From positions 1-18,253 of the forward strand of contig CAZSRL010000014.1 in NCBI GenBank assembly GCA_964609615.1: DNA of 18,253 nucleotides, in the 5' to 3' direction. Source of the DNA: CAZSRL01 sp964609615 (GTDB lineage: Bacteria > Bacillota_I > Bacilli_A > RF39 > UBA660). Shown here piece after piece: positions 6,641 to 14,072 of this stretch. How positions within the stretch are numbered: the first letter of the stretch is position 1; every line of letters begins with the position of its first letter. A program made the position numbers and the translations under genes. The notes beneath the pieces are model-generated. The model was not told where the DNA came from, searched no databases, and saw only the letters and a list, made by a program, of their open reading frames with translations.

Positions 6641-8290
6641 TTATTTAAAATAACTTTCTCCTATAAATTCTCTTAACAAACTTTCCTTTGGAACATAAGA
6701 ACTTGATATAGGAAAAAATGAACTTAAGAAATTTAATAATCTTTTTGATTCTTCATAATACTTATTATCTTTTTTAATAGAATGAAGAAGTGGTTCAACA
6801 TATACTTTTAATACACCTATTTCATATATCAAAATAGTATTAAATACAGCATCCATATCATTTTGATATGGAAACACATACTTTTCTTCGCCTTGTCTTA
6901 CCTTTTCCCACGAGCTTAATGTATGAAGAGAATTATATCCTCTTGTTCTATTATCTCTTACTATTCTTCTTAATAATCTTACATCTGTTGTGGAAATATA
7001 ATTATGTCTATCAATATTAAGAGGCGTAAATGGAGATGCATATATTTTGTATTTGTTTTCTTTTAAAATAGACTTTGTCATTTCCTCATTCATAGTATGT
7101 AACCCTTCAATAACAATTATGTCTTTTGAATGCATTTTACTTTTTTTATCAGAAAATTCTTTTTTTCCAGTTTTAAAATTAAATACAGGCATATTTACTT
7201 CTTTACCTGATATTAAATCTTTTAATTGTTCATTAAATAAATCAACTTCTATTGCATCGATAGTCTCAAAATCATAATTTCCATCTTTATCTTTTGGAGA
7301 ATCTACTCTATCTTTATAATAATCATCAGTTGATATTACGAAAGGATTAAAGCCCTTTGACTTAAGACTCAAAGCAAACTTTTTAGAACTTGTTGTCTTT
7401 CCGCTAGATGATGGCCCTCCAATTAATACCATTTTAATATTTTTATCATTCACTATTTGTTCTACTATTTCATTAATCATATTATTTTGATTCATTTCAT
7501 TTATCAAAATAAATTCTTCTATTTTGCTTGAAGAAACTAACTCATTAACATCACATACATAATCAACTTTTAGTTTTGTTATCCATTCTTCGTATTTGTT
7601 AAATTCTTGTAGTATTTTATCAAAATTTTGATAATTTGGTATTTCATTTGTATTACTTAGAGGATATTGTAAAACAAATGAATTGTTTTCAACATATTTT
7701 AAATCAAAGTATTTTAATACACTTGTATCACTTGGCATTTTAGTATAAAAATAATTATAATAATTTGCTAATTTATATATAGTTATTGATTCATCAACAT
7801 AACTTTCATAATATTTTGTTTTTTCTTTTTCATTTATATTATTAAAATATCTTATAGCACTAGTTGTAGATGCATTTATTTTTTCAAAAGGTATTTTTTC
7901 ATCAACTAGTTTTTTCATATATTCTTTTATATCATTTAGTTCTTTTTCTTTTATTGTGTTTTTACTATCTATTGTACAATATACTCCTTTTCCAAAAGAA
8001 TATTTTGTTCTAACAGCTGCATCCATTCCGAATATTTCTTTTACAGCAACCATTAAAAGGAATTTAAGACCAGATATATATATTCTTAACCCTTCTCTAT
8101 TTTCTAATGTAATAAACTCAACATTTAAATTTTTATTAAGTGAATAATCTAAATCTTCTATTTCATCATCTACTCTAGCAGCCACAACATTTGAAGCATG
8201 AACAAAAGACACAAGTTCTTTTAATTTAATACTTGAGACAGTTTTATAGTCATCATAACCTTTTATTTTTATAGTTATTTCATTAATCAC
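6641..8290 (-). CDS. TGS-domain uridine kinase-like nucleoside kinase
   Basis: Fusion protein of 549 residues. The N-terminus (about 1-62) looks like a TGS/ubiquitin-like domain. Residues about 65-250 resemble the threonyl-tRNA synthetase editing-region type fold seen in this family; that part is from family knowledge rather than a clear motif. The C-terminal half is a P-loop nucleoside kinase: Walker A GGPSSSGKT (291-299), STDDYYKDR (320-328) and FETIDAIEVD (341-350), as in uridine kinase/phosphoribulokinase. Members are annotated uridine kinase-like; the true substrate is uncertain. The start is GTG 8290, preceded by AGAGGT 6 nt upstream; the nearby ATG is out of frame. It leads the operon with gapA, from which it is 11 bp away, and is divergent from clpP. 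Confidence 0.88.
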   Translation of the reverse strand: MINEITIKIKGYDDYKTVSSIKLKELVSFVHASNVVAARVDDEIEDLDYSLNKNLNVEFITLENREGLRIYISGLKFLLMVAVKEIFGMDAAVRTKYSFGKGVYCTIDSKNTIKEKELNDIKEYMKKLVDEKIPFEKINASTTSAIRYFNNINEKEKTKYYESYVDESITIYKLANYYNYFYTKMPSDTSVLKYFDLKYVENNSFVLQYPLSNTNEIPNYQNFDKILQEFNKYEEWITKLKVDYVCDVNELVSSSKIEEFILINEMNQNNMINEIVEQIVNDKNIKMVLIGGPSSSGKTTSSKKFALSLKSKGFNPFVISTDDYYKDRVDSPKDKDGNYDFETIDAIEVDLFNEQLKDLISGKEVNMPVFNFKTGKKEFSDKKSKMHSKDIIVIEGLHTMNEEMTKSILKENKYKIYASPFTPLNIDRHNYISTTDVRLLRRIVRDNRTRGYNSLHTLSSWEKVRQGEEKYVFPYQNDMDAVFNTILIYEIGVLKVYVEPLLHSIKKDNKYYEESKRLLNFLSSFFPISSSYVPKESLLREFIGESYFK

Positions 8291-8317
8291 TTGTTTACCT
8301 CTTATTCTATATATATT

Positions 8318-8346
8318 ATTTTATCAAAATATATATATTTTGTCAC
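8318..8346 (-). promoter_or_regulatory. Promoter of the kinase-gapA operon
   Basis: On the minus strand GTGACA (-35, 8341-8346) is followed after exactly 17 nt by TAAAAT (-10, 8318-8323), with the TGA extension (TGATAAAAT, 8318-8326). This is the best-resolved sigma-A type promoter in the window. Confidence 0.65.
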
Positions 8347-8357
8347 ATATATTTTGA
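8324..8357. promoter_or_regulatory. Inverted repeat in the clpP/kinase divergent region
   Basis: TCAAAATATA (8324-8333) and TATATTTTGA (8348-8357) are perfect 10-bp inverted copies separated by 14 nt. They straddle the -35 of the kinase-gapA promoter. They do not match the CtsR heptad repeat or CIRCE. A possible operator for either or both genes. Confidence 0.35.
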
Positions 8358-8400
8358 ATAATTTTTATTAAAATATATAAATATAATAATAGGAGGTAAT

Positions 8401-8970
8401 ATGAACATCATCCCAACAGTTATTGAAAAAGATAACAATACAGAAAGAGCATATGATTTATACTCTAGATTATTAAATGATAGAATTATTTTTATTGAAG
8501 GTGAAATTACAGATTCAAAAGCAAATATTATTGTTGGAGAACTATTATATTTAAATTCATTATGTCATGATGATATTAATATATATATTAATTCCCCTGG
8601 AGGTAGCGTCACCGCTGGTTTTGCAATATATGATACTATGAATTATATAGAAAGTGACATAAGTACAATATGTATTGGTTTGTGTGCTAGCATGGCTGCA
8701 TTTTTATTATCTAGTGGTCAAAAAGGAAAGAGATATGCTTTAAAAAATAGTGAAATAATGATTCATCAACCAATAGGAGGTTGTAATGGTCAAGCAACTG
8801 AAATTAAAATAGCAGCAGAAAGAATAATCAAATTAAAAAGAAAGCTAAATAATTTGCTTTCTATTAATACTAATCAGACACTTAAAAAGATAGAAAAAGA
8901 TACTGACAGAGATTATTTTATGAATTCAGATGAATCATTAAAATATGGAATAATTGATAAAATTATTTAG
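8401..8970 (+). CDS. clpP: ATP-dependent Clp protease proteolytic subunit ClpP
   Basis: Serine protease that forms a tetradecameric chamber and degrades proteins fed by Clp ATPases. The 189 residues are slightly shorter than the usual 193-200. The catalytic triad is intact: Ser97 in GLCASMAAF, His122 in EIMIHQPIGG and Asp171 in DTDRDYFM. NSPGGSVTAG (64-73) forms the oxyanion/substrate-binding region. The start at 8401 is fixed by an excellent AGGAGG 4 nt upstream. It is the only clear plus-strand gene here, divergent from the kinase-gapA operon. Its TAG stop is one base from the stop of the convergent pilin-like gene. I see no CtsR-type operator upstream. Confidence 0.97.
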   Translation: MNIIPTVIEKDNNTERAYDLYSRLLNDRIIFIEGEITDSKANIIVGELLYLNSLCHDDINIYINSPGGSVTAGFAIYDTMNYIESDISTICIGLCASMAAFLLSSGQKGKRYALKNSEIMIHQPIGGCNGQATEIKIAAERIIKLKRKLNNLLSINTNQTLKKIEKDTDRDYFMNSDESLKYGIIDKII

Positions 8971-8971
8971 T

Positions 8972-9304
8972 TTAGCAACTTTCTCCAAATGTTGCTTTGA
9001 CAAAATTGTTTGTTTCTCTCACAACAACTTTTTTAGTTTTATCAACATTATCCTTTTCATCATAATAACCATTATTTATTAAATCATTAACAGTTATTAT
9101 TTTACAAGTATTATTATCTTTAAATAAAACATCTTTGCCATACATTTTAGCAGCATTTAAAATTAATTTGTTTCTTGCATCTTCATTTCTTGCTTTTATT
9201 TTTTTATTAACAAATATAATACTAGGTACAGTTATCGCGGTTATTAAAGATATAATTGCTATAGTCATTAACAGTTCAATTAAAGTAAATCCTTTTTTAT
9301 TCAT
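8972..9304 (-). CDS. Orphan type IV pilin-like protein
   Basis: Small protein of 110 residues with a textbook class III signal: MNKKGFTLIELL, in which prepilin peptidase would cut after Gly5 and Glu10 is the conserved Glu5 of the mature pilin. A hydrophobic helix (about 6-32) follows. The remaining soluble part of about 75 residues has two cysteines (67 and the C-terminal 110), which could form a disulfide loop resembling the D-region of pilins. It resembles ComGC or minor pseudopilins, but I cannot assign a subfamily. ATG 9304 follows GGAG with good spacing. It lies 27 bp after whiA on the same strand, so is probably co-transcribed. No pilus ATPase, platform protein or prepilin peptidase is in the window. 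Confidence 0.85.
   Translation of the reverse strand: MNKKGFTLIELLMTIAIISLITAITVPSIIFVNKKIKARNEDARNKLILNAAKMYGKDVLFKDNNTCKIITVNDLINNGYYDEKDNVDKTKKVVVRETNNFVKATFGESC
8974..8996. terminator. Possible hairpin between convergent clpP and pilin-like genes
   Basis: AGCAAC (8974-8979) pairs with GTTGCT (8991-8996) across an 11-nt loop. It lies directly after the clpP stop, inside the 3' end of the pilin-like gene. There is no strong T-run on either strand, so its terminator role is weakly supported. Confidence 0.3.
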
Positions 9305-9331
9305 AATGTTCTCCTTCTATTTATAATTATC

Positions 9332-10261
9332 TTAACTTATATTGTGTTTTTCTACAAGTTCTTTAATTTTTCTAAATCTATGATTTATTCCACTTTTAGT
9401 GATTTTTTTTCCAGTTTCTATTGTCATAATATCCGCTAATTCTTGCATTGAAGATTCAGGATATTTTTTTTTGTATGTAATTATTTCTTTAATTTTATCA
9501 TCTAATAAAATTATATCATATTTACTTAATAATTTTTCAATACTTTCCAATTGATTTTTTGACGAATTAATTGTTTTTTCAACGTTTGCTTGTTCACAAT
9601 TATTAAGTCTATTAGTCATATTTTTATGATCTCTATATATTCTTATATCTTCATAGTAAAATAAGGCGTTATAAGCGTTAAGAAGTTTAATAAAATCACT
9701 TATCTTTTCACTTTCTTTAACATATACTATATAATTTTTATCTCTTTTTATTATTTTACTATTATAATTATAATTATTTAATAATTTACAAACAAATTCA
9801 CTGGTTTGTTTATTTTTAATTAAAAACTCCATATGATATCTAGAAGTTTTAGGATCATTAATGCTTCCGCACACTAAATATACTCCTCTTAAATATGCTT
9901 TTTTTTCTTCATCATCTGCGATAATAAATGAACTAGGTGTTCTTTTTTTGGAATTATTATTATTTATTAAAGATAAGTCTTTTAAAATAAAATTACTTTT
10001 TTCTTCAACTATAATTTCTATTAAATAATTCTTATTTAACCTATTAATTTTTTGATTTTTCATAATTATATTAACATGATAAAGATCTTTTATTAATTTA
10101 TATATTCTTCTAGCAACTGAAGGATTTTCTGTATATACTACAAAATTATTTTTATTAAACATGCCACTTATATTTAGAATAGCAGATAATTCACTCATAT
10201 TTTCAGTTTTAGAATATTTAATATTACTTATTTCATTTTTTATATTTGAACCAAAAGACAT
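9332..10261 (-). CDS. whiA: DNA-binding regulator WhiA
   Basis: Member of the WhiA family: a degenerate LAGLIDADG homing-endonuclease domain joined to a C-terminal helix-turn-helix. The family is needed for sporulation in Streptomyces and affects cell division and chromosome segregation in Bacillus. The 309 residues match family length. The N-terminal SFGSNIKNEIS and the central AYLRGVYLVCGSINDP (about 123-138) are characteristic. The C-terminal helix-turn-helix with ITKSGINHRFRKI (about 285-300) is the WhiA signature. ATG 10261 follows AGGAGGG 5 nt upstream. It has its own TGATATAAT promoter (10278-10286). The usual companions rapZ and yvcK (mgfK) are absent here; instead a pilin-like gene follows 27 bp downstream. 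Confidence 0.93.
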   Translation of the reverse strand: MSFGSNIKNEISNIKYSKTENMSELSAILNISGMFNKNNFVVYTENPSVARRIYKLIKDLYHVNIIMKNQKINRLNKNYLIEIIVEEKSNFILKDLSLINNNNSKKRTPSSFIIADDEEKKAYLRGVYLVCGSINDPKTSRYHMEFLIKNKQTSEFVCKLLNNYNYNSKIIKRDKNYIVYVKESEKISDFIKLLNAYNALFYYEDIRIYRDHKNMTNRLNNCEQANVEKTINSSKNQLESIEKLLSKYDIILLDDKIKEIITYKKKYPESSMQELADIMTIETGKKITKSGINHRFRKIKELVEKHNIS

Positions 10262-10277
10262 ATTTCCCTCCTAATAA

Positions 10278-10286
10278 ATTATATCA
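10278..10286 (-). promoter_or_regulatory. Extended -10 promoter of whiA
   Basis: Minus-strand TGATATAAT, 16 nt before the whiA ATG, leaving only a short leader with AGGAGGG. The -35 position (TTTTTA at 17 nt) falls in the T-run of the upstream terminator and is weak. Confidence 0.55.
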
Positions 10287-10301
10287 TATTATTTTAATAT
10301 T

Positions 10302-10326
10302 AAAAAAACTCAATAAAAGAGTTTTT
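10302..10326 (-). terminator. Terminator of the ftsEX-hydrolase operon
   Basis: AAAAACTC (10304-10311) pairs with GAGTTTTT (10319-10326) across a 7-nt loop. On the minus strand it continues into more T residues. The TAA stop of the hydrolase gene (10325-10327) overlaps the stem edge. Confidence 0.65.
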
Positions 10327-11470
10327 AAAATTTGATTACTGATGCCGGATTAAATGTATTGTACAAATATCCTGTTGAGTAATGTCCAGTTGCTGTTTCA
10401 AAATGAAGGTGCGCTCCAGTACTACAATAATCCCAAGGGGTTAAGCTTCTGCTTCCTCCAACAGTTCCTATTTTAGTAGCGGCGGTTACAAGACCTCCTA
10501 CGCTTACATTCACAGTTGCTAAATGTTTATATACTGTAAGGTACATTTTACCCTTAACAGTATGATTAATAAACACTTGATTTCCTCCACAACTTGATTT
10601 TCTTACAATAGTAGCAACTCTACCAGTTGTTGAAGCATATACAGGTGAACCACCCACACCATTAAAAGTTATATCAACTCCTCTATGATAAGATGAGCAA
10701 CCACTACAAGGGGATTTTCTGTATCCAAAATAACTTGATAAATATCCTTTGCCATGTAGAGGATGGTTAAATCCTGCAGATAAAGGAACGTCAGTACATG
10801 TATTAATATCTTGATCTGCTTTACAACCCATTTTAACATACATATTGATAATATCTTTTTGCGCTTTTACTTGGTCATTAATATCTAAAGCAGTTTCTTC
10901 TAATTTAACTAAATCAGTACCTAAATCTTTATAATCTTCTTGTAATTTAATATTTAATTTTTTTAGTTCTTCTTCTTTTTTCTTTAATTCTTCTTGTAAG
11001 CTATTATTTTCTTCAATAAGTTTATTCATTTTTTTAATATTATCTTTATTATATTTACTTAATTGTTCTACAACAGAAGCTCTATAAATAAAGTCAGTAA
11101 AATCTTTTGCTCCAAACAAATAATCCAAATATGCATTATCTCCTTGAGCTATTTGTTCAAATCTCATTAATTCCTTTATTTCTTCTTCTTTTTCATCTAT
11201 TTGTTTATTTAAAACAATAATATCTTGTTTTGCTTTTTCAATTTTCTTTCTTCCTGTTATAATATCATTTTGCGTACTTTGAATTTCTTGTCTTTTTTTT
11301 ACCATTTGGCTTTGAGTATTGCTTTTTCTTGCTTGTGCCGCAGATGCCTTTGATTGAAGTGAACCTAATTCACTTCTTAAATCATTTAATGTAGTCGCAT
11401 CTGCCTTTATTGGAGTAAAAGCAATGATTAGAAAGAAGAAAATTGTATAACATAAAAACTTCTTCATCAT
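10325..11470 (-). CDS. Secreted coiled-coil M23 murein hydrolase (FtsEX partner)
   Basis: Extracytoplasmic peptidoglycan hydrolase of 381 residues with EnvC-like architecture. A signal peptide (about 1-25, likely cut after ADA) is followed by a long charged coiled coil (about 27-212). The C-terminal LytM/M23 metallopeptidase domain (about 234-381) follows. Zinc ligands His262 and Asp266 (HRGVD) and His356, with catalytic-type His316 (YKHL) and His354 (GAHLHFE), are all present. So it looks enzymatically active, unlike the degenerate E. coli EnvC. Its ATG overlaps the ftsX stop as ATGATGA, the usual mark of coupled translation, and FtsX is known to recruit coiled-coil hydrolases in this position. 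Six cysteines (216, 225, 255, 258, 294, 349) lie outside the membrane, unusual for a Gram-positive hydrolase. The exact start, first or second Met, is uncertain by one codon. Confidence 0.92.
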   Translation of the reverse strand: MMKKFLCYTIFFFLIIAFTPIKADATTLNDLRSELGSLQSKASAAQARKSNTQSQMVKKRQEIQSTQNDIITGRKKIEKAKQDIIVLNKQIDEKEEEIKELMRFEQIAQGDNAYLDYLFGAKDFTDFIYRASVVEQLSKYNKDNIKKMNKLIEENNSLQEELKKKEEELKKLNIKLQEDYKDLGTDLVKLEETALDINDQVKAQKDIINMYVKMGCKADQDINTCTDVPLSAGFNHPLHGKGYLSSYFGYRKSPCSGCSSYHRGVDITFNGVGGSPVYASTTGRVATIVRKSSCGGNQVFINHTVKGKMYLTVYKHLATVNVSVGGLVTAATKIGTVGGSRSLTPWDYCSTGAHLHFETATGHYSTGYLYNTFNPASVIKF

Positions 11471-12366
11471 ATCTTCAAAAACTTCCTTACAGCTCTATAA
11501 CTACCAAATGCTCCTACTACAATTCCTATTGCAAATATTATAGCAATCAATTGAAAGATAACGTCATCTGGTTTAGTTAAAGAAATAAGTGGAGTAAATA
11601 AATTACCATTAAATTTATCATAAAAGAAAATATATCCATAACAACAGGCAAACAATGGAATTATACTACCTAAAAATCCTAATACAATTCCTTCAACAAA
11701 AAATGGTCTTCTAATATATGAATTACTTGCTCCTACTAACCTCATAATTTCAATTTGTCTTTTTCTAGATGATATAGCAATTTTTATTGTATTAGATATT
11801 AGAAATACAGTTACAAGTACTAATGCTATAACTATTGCAATAGTTACTTTTTTCACAGTATCAAAAATATTTACTAGAGTTTCAACCATTCCTTCTCCAT
11901 ATTTAACAACATCAACACCATCTATTTTTTTTATTGCAGCAGCAGTAGTCCCAATACTCTCGATATCTTTCACTTTAACTGTATATGTGTCTTGTAATGG
12001 ATTACTACTTTCATCCCATTGAGACATAATTGTATCGAATATTTCTGATTCTCCCTGCATATCTTTTTTAACTTGTTCTTTACTTTCAAATTTTATTGAG
12101 TTAATATTACCAACATTATTAATTTTTTGCTCTATATCTTTAGCTGACTGAGCATCTATTTGTTTATCTAAAAATATAACAATGCTTACATCACTTTCAA
12201 TTTGTTTTGTAAAATTATTAACATTATAAGATAAGATTATACTTACACCAACTAATATTAATGTAATTGTAATACATGAAATTGAAGCTAAACTTAAACT
12301 AAAATTTCTAAATACGCTTTTAATTCCATCTTTAATGTTATTTTTTAATATTCTAAAGGGACTCAT
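11467..12366 (-). CDS. ftsX: Cell-division membrane protein FtsX
   Basis: Membrane half of the FtsEX complex, which transmits ATP-driven conformational change to peptidoglycan hydrolases outside the cell. The 299 residues have the FtsX topology: one transmembrane helix (about 23-46), a large extracellular loop (about 47-170), then three helices (about 171-194, 222-246 and 270-291). SSRKRQIEIMRLVGASN at about 199-215 is the conserved cytoplasmic motif after the second helix. ATG 12366 overlaps the ftsE 3' end by 14 bp; AAAGGA inside ftsE is a rather distant ribosome-binding site, so coupling is likely. The TGA stop overlaps the hydrolase start codon. Confidence 0.95.
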   Translation of the reverse strand: MSPFRILKNNIKDGIKSVFRNFSLSLASISCITITLILVGVSIILSYNVNNFTKQIESDVSIVIFLDKQIDAQSAKDIEQKINNVGNINSIKFESKEQVKKDMQGESEIFDTIMSQWDESSNPLQDTYTVKVKDIESIGTTAAAIKKIDGVDVVKYGEGMVETLVNIFDTVKKVTIAIVIALVLVTVFLISNTIKIAISSRKRQIEIMRLVGASNSYIRRPFFVEGIVLGFLGSIIPLFACCYGYIFFYDKFNGNLFTPLISLTKPDDVIFQLIAIIFAIGIVVGAFGSYRAVRKFLKI

Positions 12367-13058
12367 GTTTATAACTTCCTTTCATCTTATCTTTAACAAG
12401 CATACCTTTATCTAAAATAAGTACCCTTTTCTTTAATTTATTAACCATTTCTTTATCATGGGTTGCCATTATTATTGTTGTACCCATTTCTTTATTAATA
12501 ACTTGTAACACTTGCATTATTTCCCAAGATGTATCAGGATCCAAGTTTCCTGTTGGTTCATCACAAATTAACAACTTAGGTTTATTAACAATCGCTCTTG
12601 CGATTGAAACTCTTTGTTGTTCTCNNNNNNNNNNCAGATAATTTATCTGGATAACTTCTTACTTTTTCTTTTAGTCCGACTTGTTCTAATGCTTTTAAAA
12701 CTTTTGGTTTGATTTTGCTTTCTTTCATTCCTAAACATTGAAGTGCAAAAGCAACATTTTCATATACAGTAAGTTTTGGTAATAATTTATAATCTTGGAA
12801 AACTATACCAAGTTTTCTTCTGTATTTATAAATCTTTCTATTCTTTAATTTAGCAACATTTACTCCACCTACAAATACTTCTCCTTTTGTAGGCTTTTCC
12901 TCTCTATATAAAAGCTTAATTAATGTACTTTTACCACTTCCACTTGCTCCTATAACAAATACAAAATCTCCTTTAGATATTTCTAAATTCAAATCACATA
13001 AAGCGGTTACACCATTTTTATATGTTTTAAAAATATTCTTCATTTTTATTAATTCCAT
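12353..13058 (-). CDS. ftsE: Cell-division ABC ATPase FtsE, interrupted by an assembly gap
   Basis: ATPase of the FtsEX divisome complex. Walker A GASGSGKST is at 37-45, the Q-loop is VFQDYKLLPKLTV, and the Walker B/D-loop is LLICDEPTGNLDPDTSWE. The H-loop is MATHDKEMV. Ten Ns (12625-12634) fall in the ABC signature. The flanks read KLS plus one base before the gap, then the last two bases of a codon followed by EQQRVSIARA after it. The invariant SGGEQQRV needs exactly 3 bases there, not 10. With 3 bases the gene is 699 nt, 232 residues, intact and in frame; with ten Ns it falsely appears as two pieces. The start at 13058 has only a modest GAAGAAG ribosome-binding site; an in-frame ATG five codons later is an alternative. 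It lies 17 bp after yitT. Confidence 0.95.
12625..12634. other. Assembly gap (ten Ns), probably 3 real bases
   Basis: Placeholder run of N within the ftsE signature motif. Frame and motif spacing argue that the true missing length is 3 nt (pattern G-x-G on the coding strand, completing two glycine codons). Confidence 0.85.
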
Positions 13059-13075
13059 TACTTCTTCACTTCTTT

Positions 13076-13993
13076 CTAAAACGGTATTACTTTTTTCTTT
13101 GTGCCACCATGTACTTCATAACAATCACTAACCATTATAAATGCATTTGGATCAATTTGTTTTATACTTTCTTTTAATTTAAAATAATTTGTAGTAGATA
13201 CAACACACATTAACATCTCTTTTTTATCATTTTTATATCCACCTTTGGCTTTAAAAATAGTAACTCCACTTTGCATTATTTCCATAATAAATCTTGTTAT
13301 TTCTTCATCTTTTTCAGTATCAATTAAAAACATTTTTGAATCACTTATACCAAGTACTATTTTATCTACAAGTAAAGTTGATAAATACACAATTATGATA
13401 GAATATAAGATCATTGTGTATCCAAAAGTAAATGCTCCTAATAAAATTACCATTCCATTAGCAATTAACAATGATTTCCCTATGGGTTTATGTGTGTATT
13501 TACTAATAATAAGTCCTAGAATATCTGTTCCTCCTGTACTAAATCCAACTCTTAATACTAAACCAGTTCCCAAGCCATACAATACTGCACCACATAAAAC
13601 ATATAGCAAATCATTTTCAAAACTTATATTTAATAATGAATTAATATCTTGAGTAAAAAAAACAAATACAGAATAGGTTAAAGAACCAATTATACCTATT
13701 ATAGATTTTTGTCCACCTAGCAATATTAAACTTAATCCTATTAAAAATAAATTAGCATAAAATATAAAACTAGCAGCACTCAAATTACTTACATGTGCGA
13801 CTAAAATAGCTAATCCACTAACACCAGGGGTCACTAAATTTTGAGGAGCAAAACAAATGTTAAATGCCAAAGCTGTTAATAAAACTCCTATCAAAAAAAT
13901 AAAAACACGAGAAAACAAATTACCTTTGTTTACCCTTTTAACCACGTCTTGTGGATTAAATGTTAAATTTTTTAAAGCTCCTATTAATCCCAT
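13076..13993 (-). CDS. YitT family membrane protein (copy 1)
   Basis: Integral membrane protein of 305 residues in the YitT/DUF161 family with a C-terminal cytoplasmic DUF2179 domain (about 220-300). Roughly five to six hydrophobic segments occupy 29-215. The family motif is seen at VLRVGFSTGGTDILG (146-160). The second conserved region is DKIVLGISDSKMFLI (210-224). The biochemical function of the family is unknown; transport has been suggested for some members but is unproven. ATG 13993 follows AGGAGG 7 nt upstream. It is first gene of an operon with ftsE, ftsX and the M23 hydrolase (17 bp before ftsE), driven by a promoter at 14011-14038. The placement hints at an envelope role, but this is only contextual. 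Confidence 0.9.
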   Translation of the reverse strand: MGLIGALKNLTFNPQDVVKRVNKGNLFSRVFIFLIGVLLTALAFNICFAPQNLVTPGVSGLAILVAHVSNLSAASFIFYANLFLIGLSLILLGGQKSIIGIIGSLTYSVFVFFTQDINSLLNISFENDLLYVLCGAVLYGLGTGLVLRVGFSTGGTDILGLIISKYTHKPIGKSLLIANGMVILLGAFTFGYTMILYSIIIVYLSTLLVDKIVLGISDSKMFLIDTEKDEEITRFIMEIMQSGVTIFKAKGGYKNDKKEMLMCVVSTTNYFKLKESIKQIDPNAFIMVSDCYEVHGGTKKKVIPF

Positions 13994-14010
13994 ATCTTAT
14001 CCTCCTTAAA

Positions 14011-14038
14011 ATTATATCAAATTTTTTTAGTTTTTCAA
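14011..14038 (-). promoter_or_regulatory. Promoter of the yitT-ftsE-ftsX-hydrolase operon
   Basis: Minus-strand TTGAAA (14033-14038), 16-nt spacer, then TATAAT (14011-14016) with TGA extension (TGATATAAT, 14011-14019). It is followed almost at once by AAGGAGG, giving a very short leader. Confidence 0.65.
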
Positions 14039-14048
14039 AGGAAAAACT
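14029..14048. promoter_or_regulatory. Inverted repeat overlapping the -35 of the yitT-ftsEX promoter
   Basis: AGTTTTTC (14029-14036) and GAAAAACT (14041-14048) form a perfect 8-bp dyad with a 4-nt centre. It covers the TTGAAA -35. On the minus strand it is followed by A residues rather than T, so it does not look like a terminator for the upstream prfB-yitT pair. A candidate operator. Confidence 0.4.
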
Positions 14049-14072
14049 ATTACTTTTTGCTAAAAATGTAAA

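Noticed and set aside
8341..8350. Third Spo0A box (TTTTGTCACAT) before clpP
   Set aside because: Only TGTC of the core matches before diverging; such a match is expected by chance in AT-rich DNA and overlaps a -35.
12353..13058. Two separate ATPase genes or a disrupted ftsE
   Set aside because: The break coincides exactly with the N run in the signature motif; 3 missing bases restore one 232-residue protein.
13245..13652. Plus-strand reading frame of 135 codons within yitT copy 1
   Set aside because: Exact antisense of a recognised membrane protein, with no ribosome-binding site or recognisable domain.
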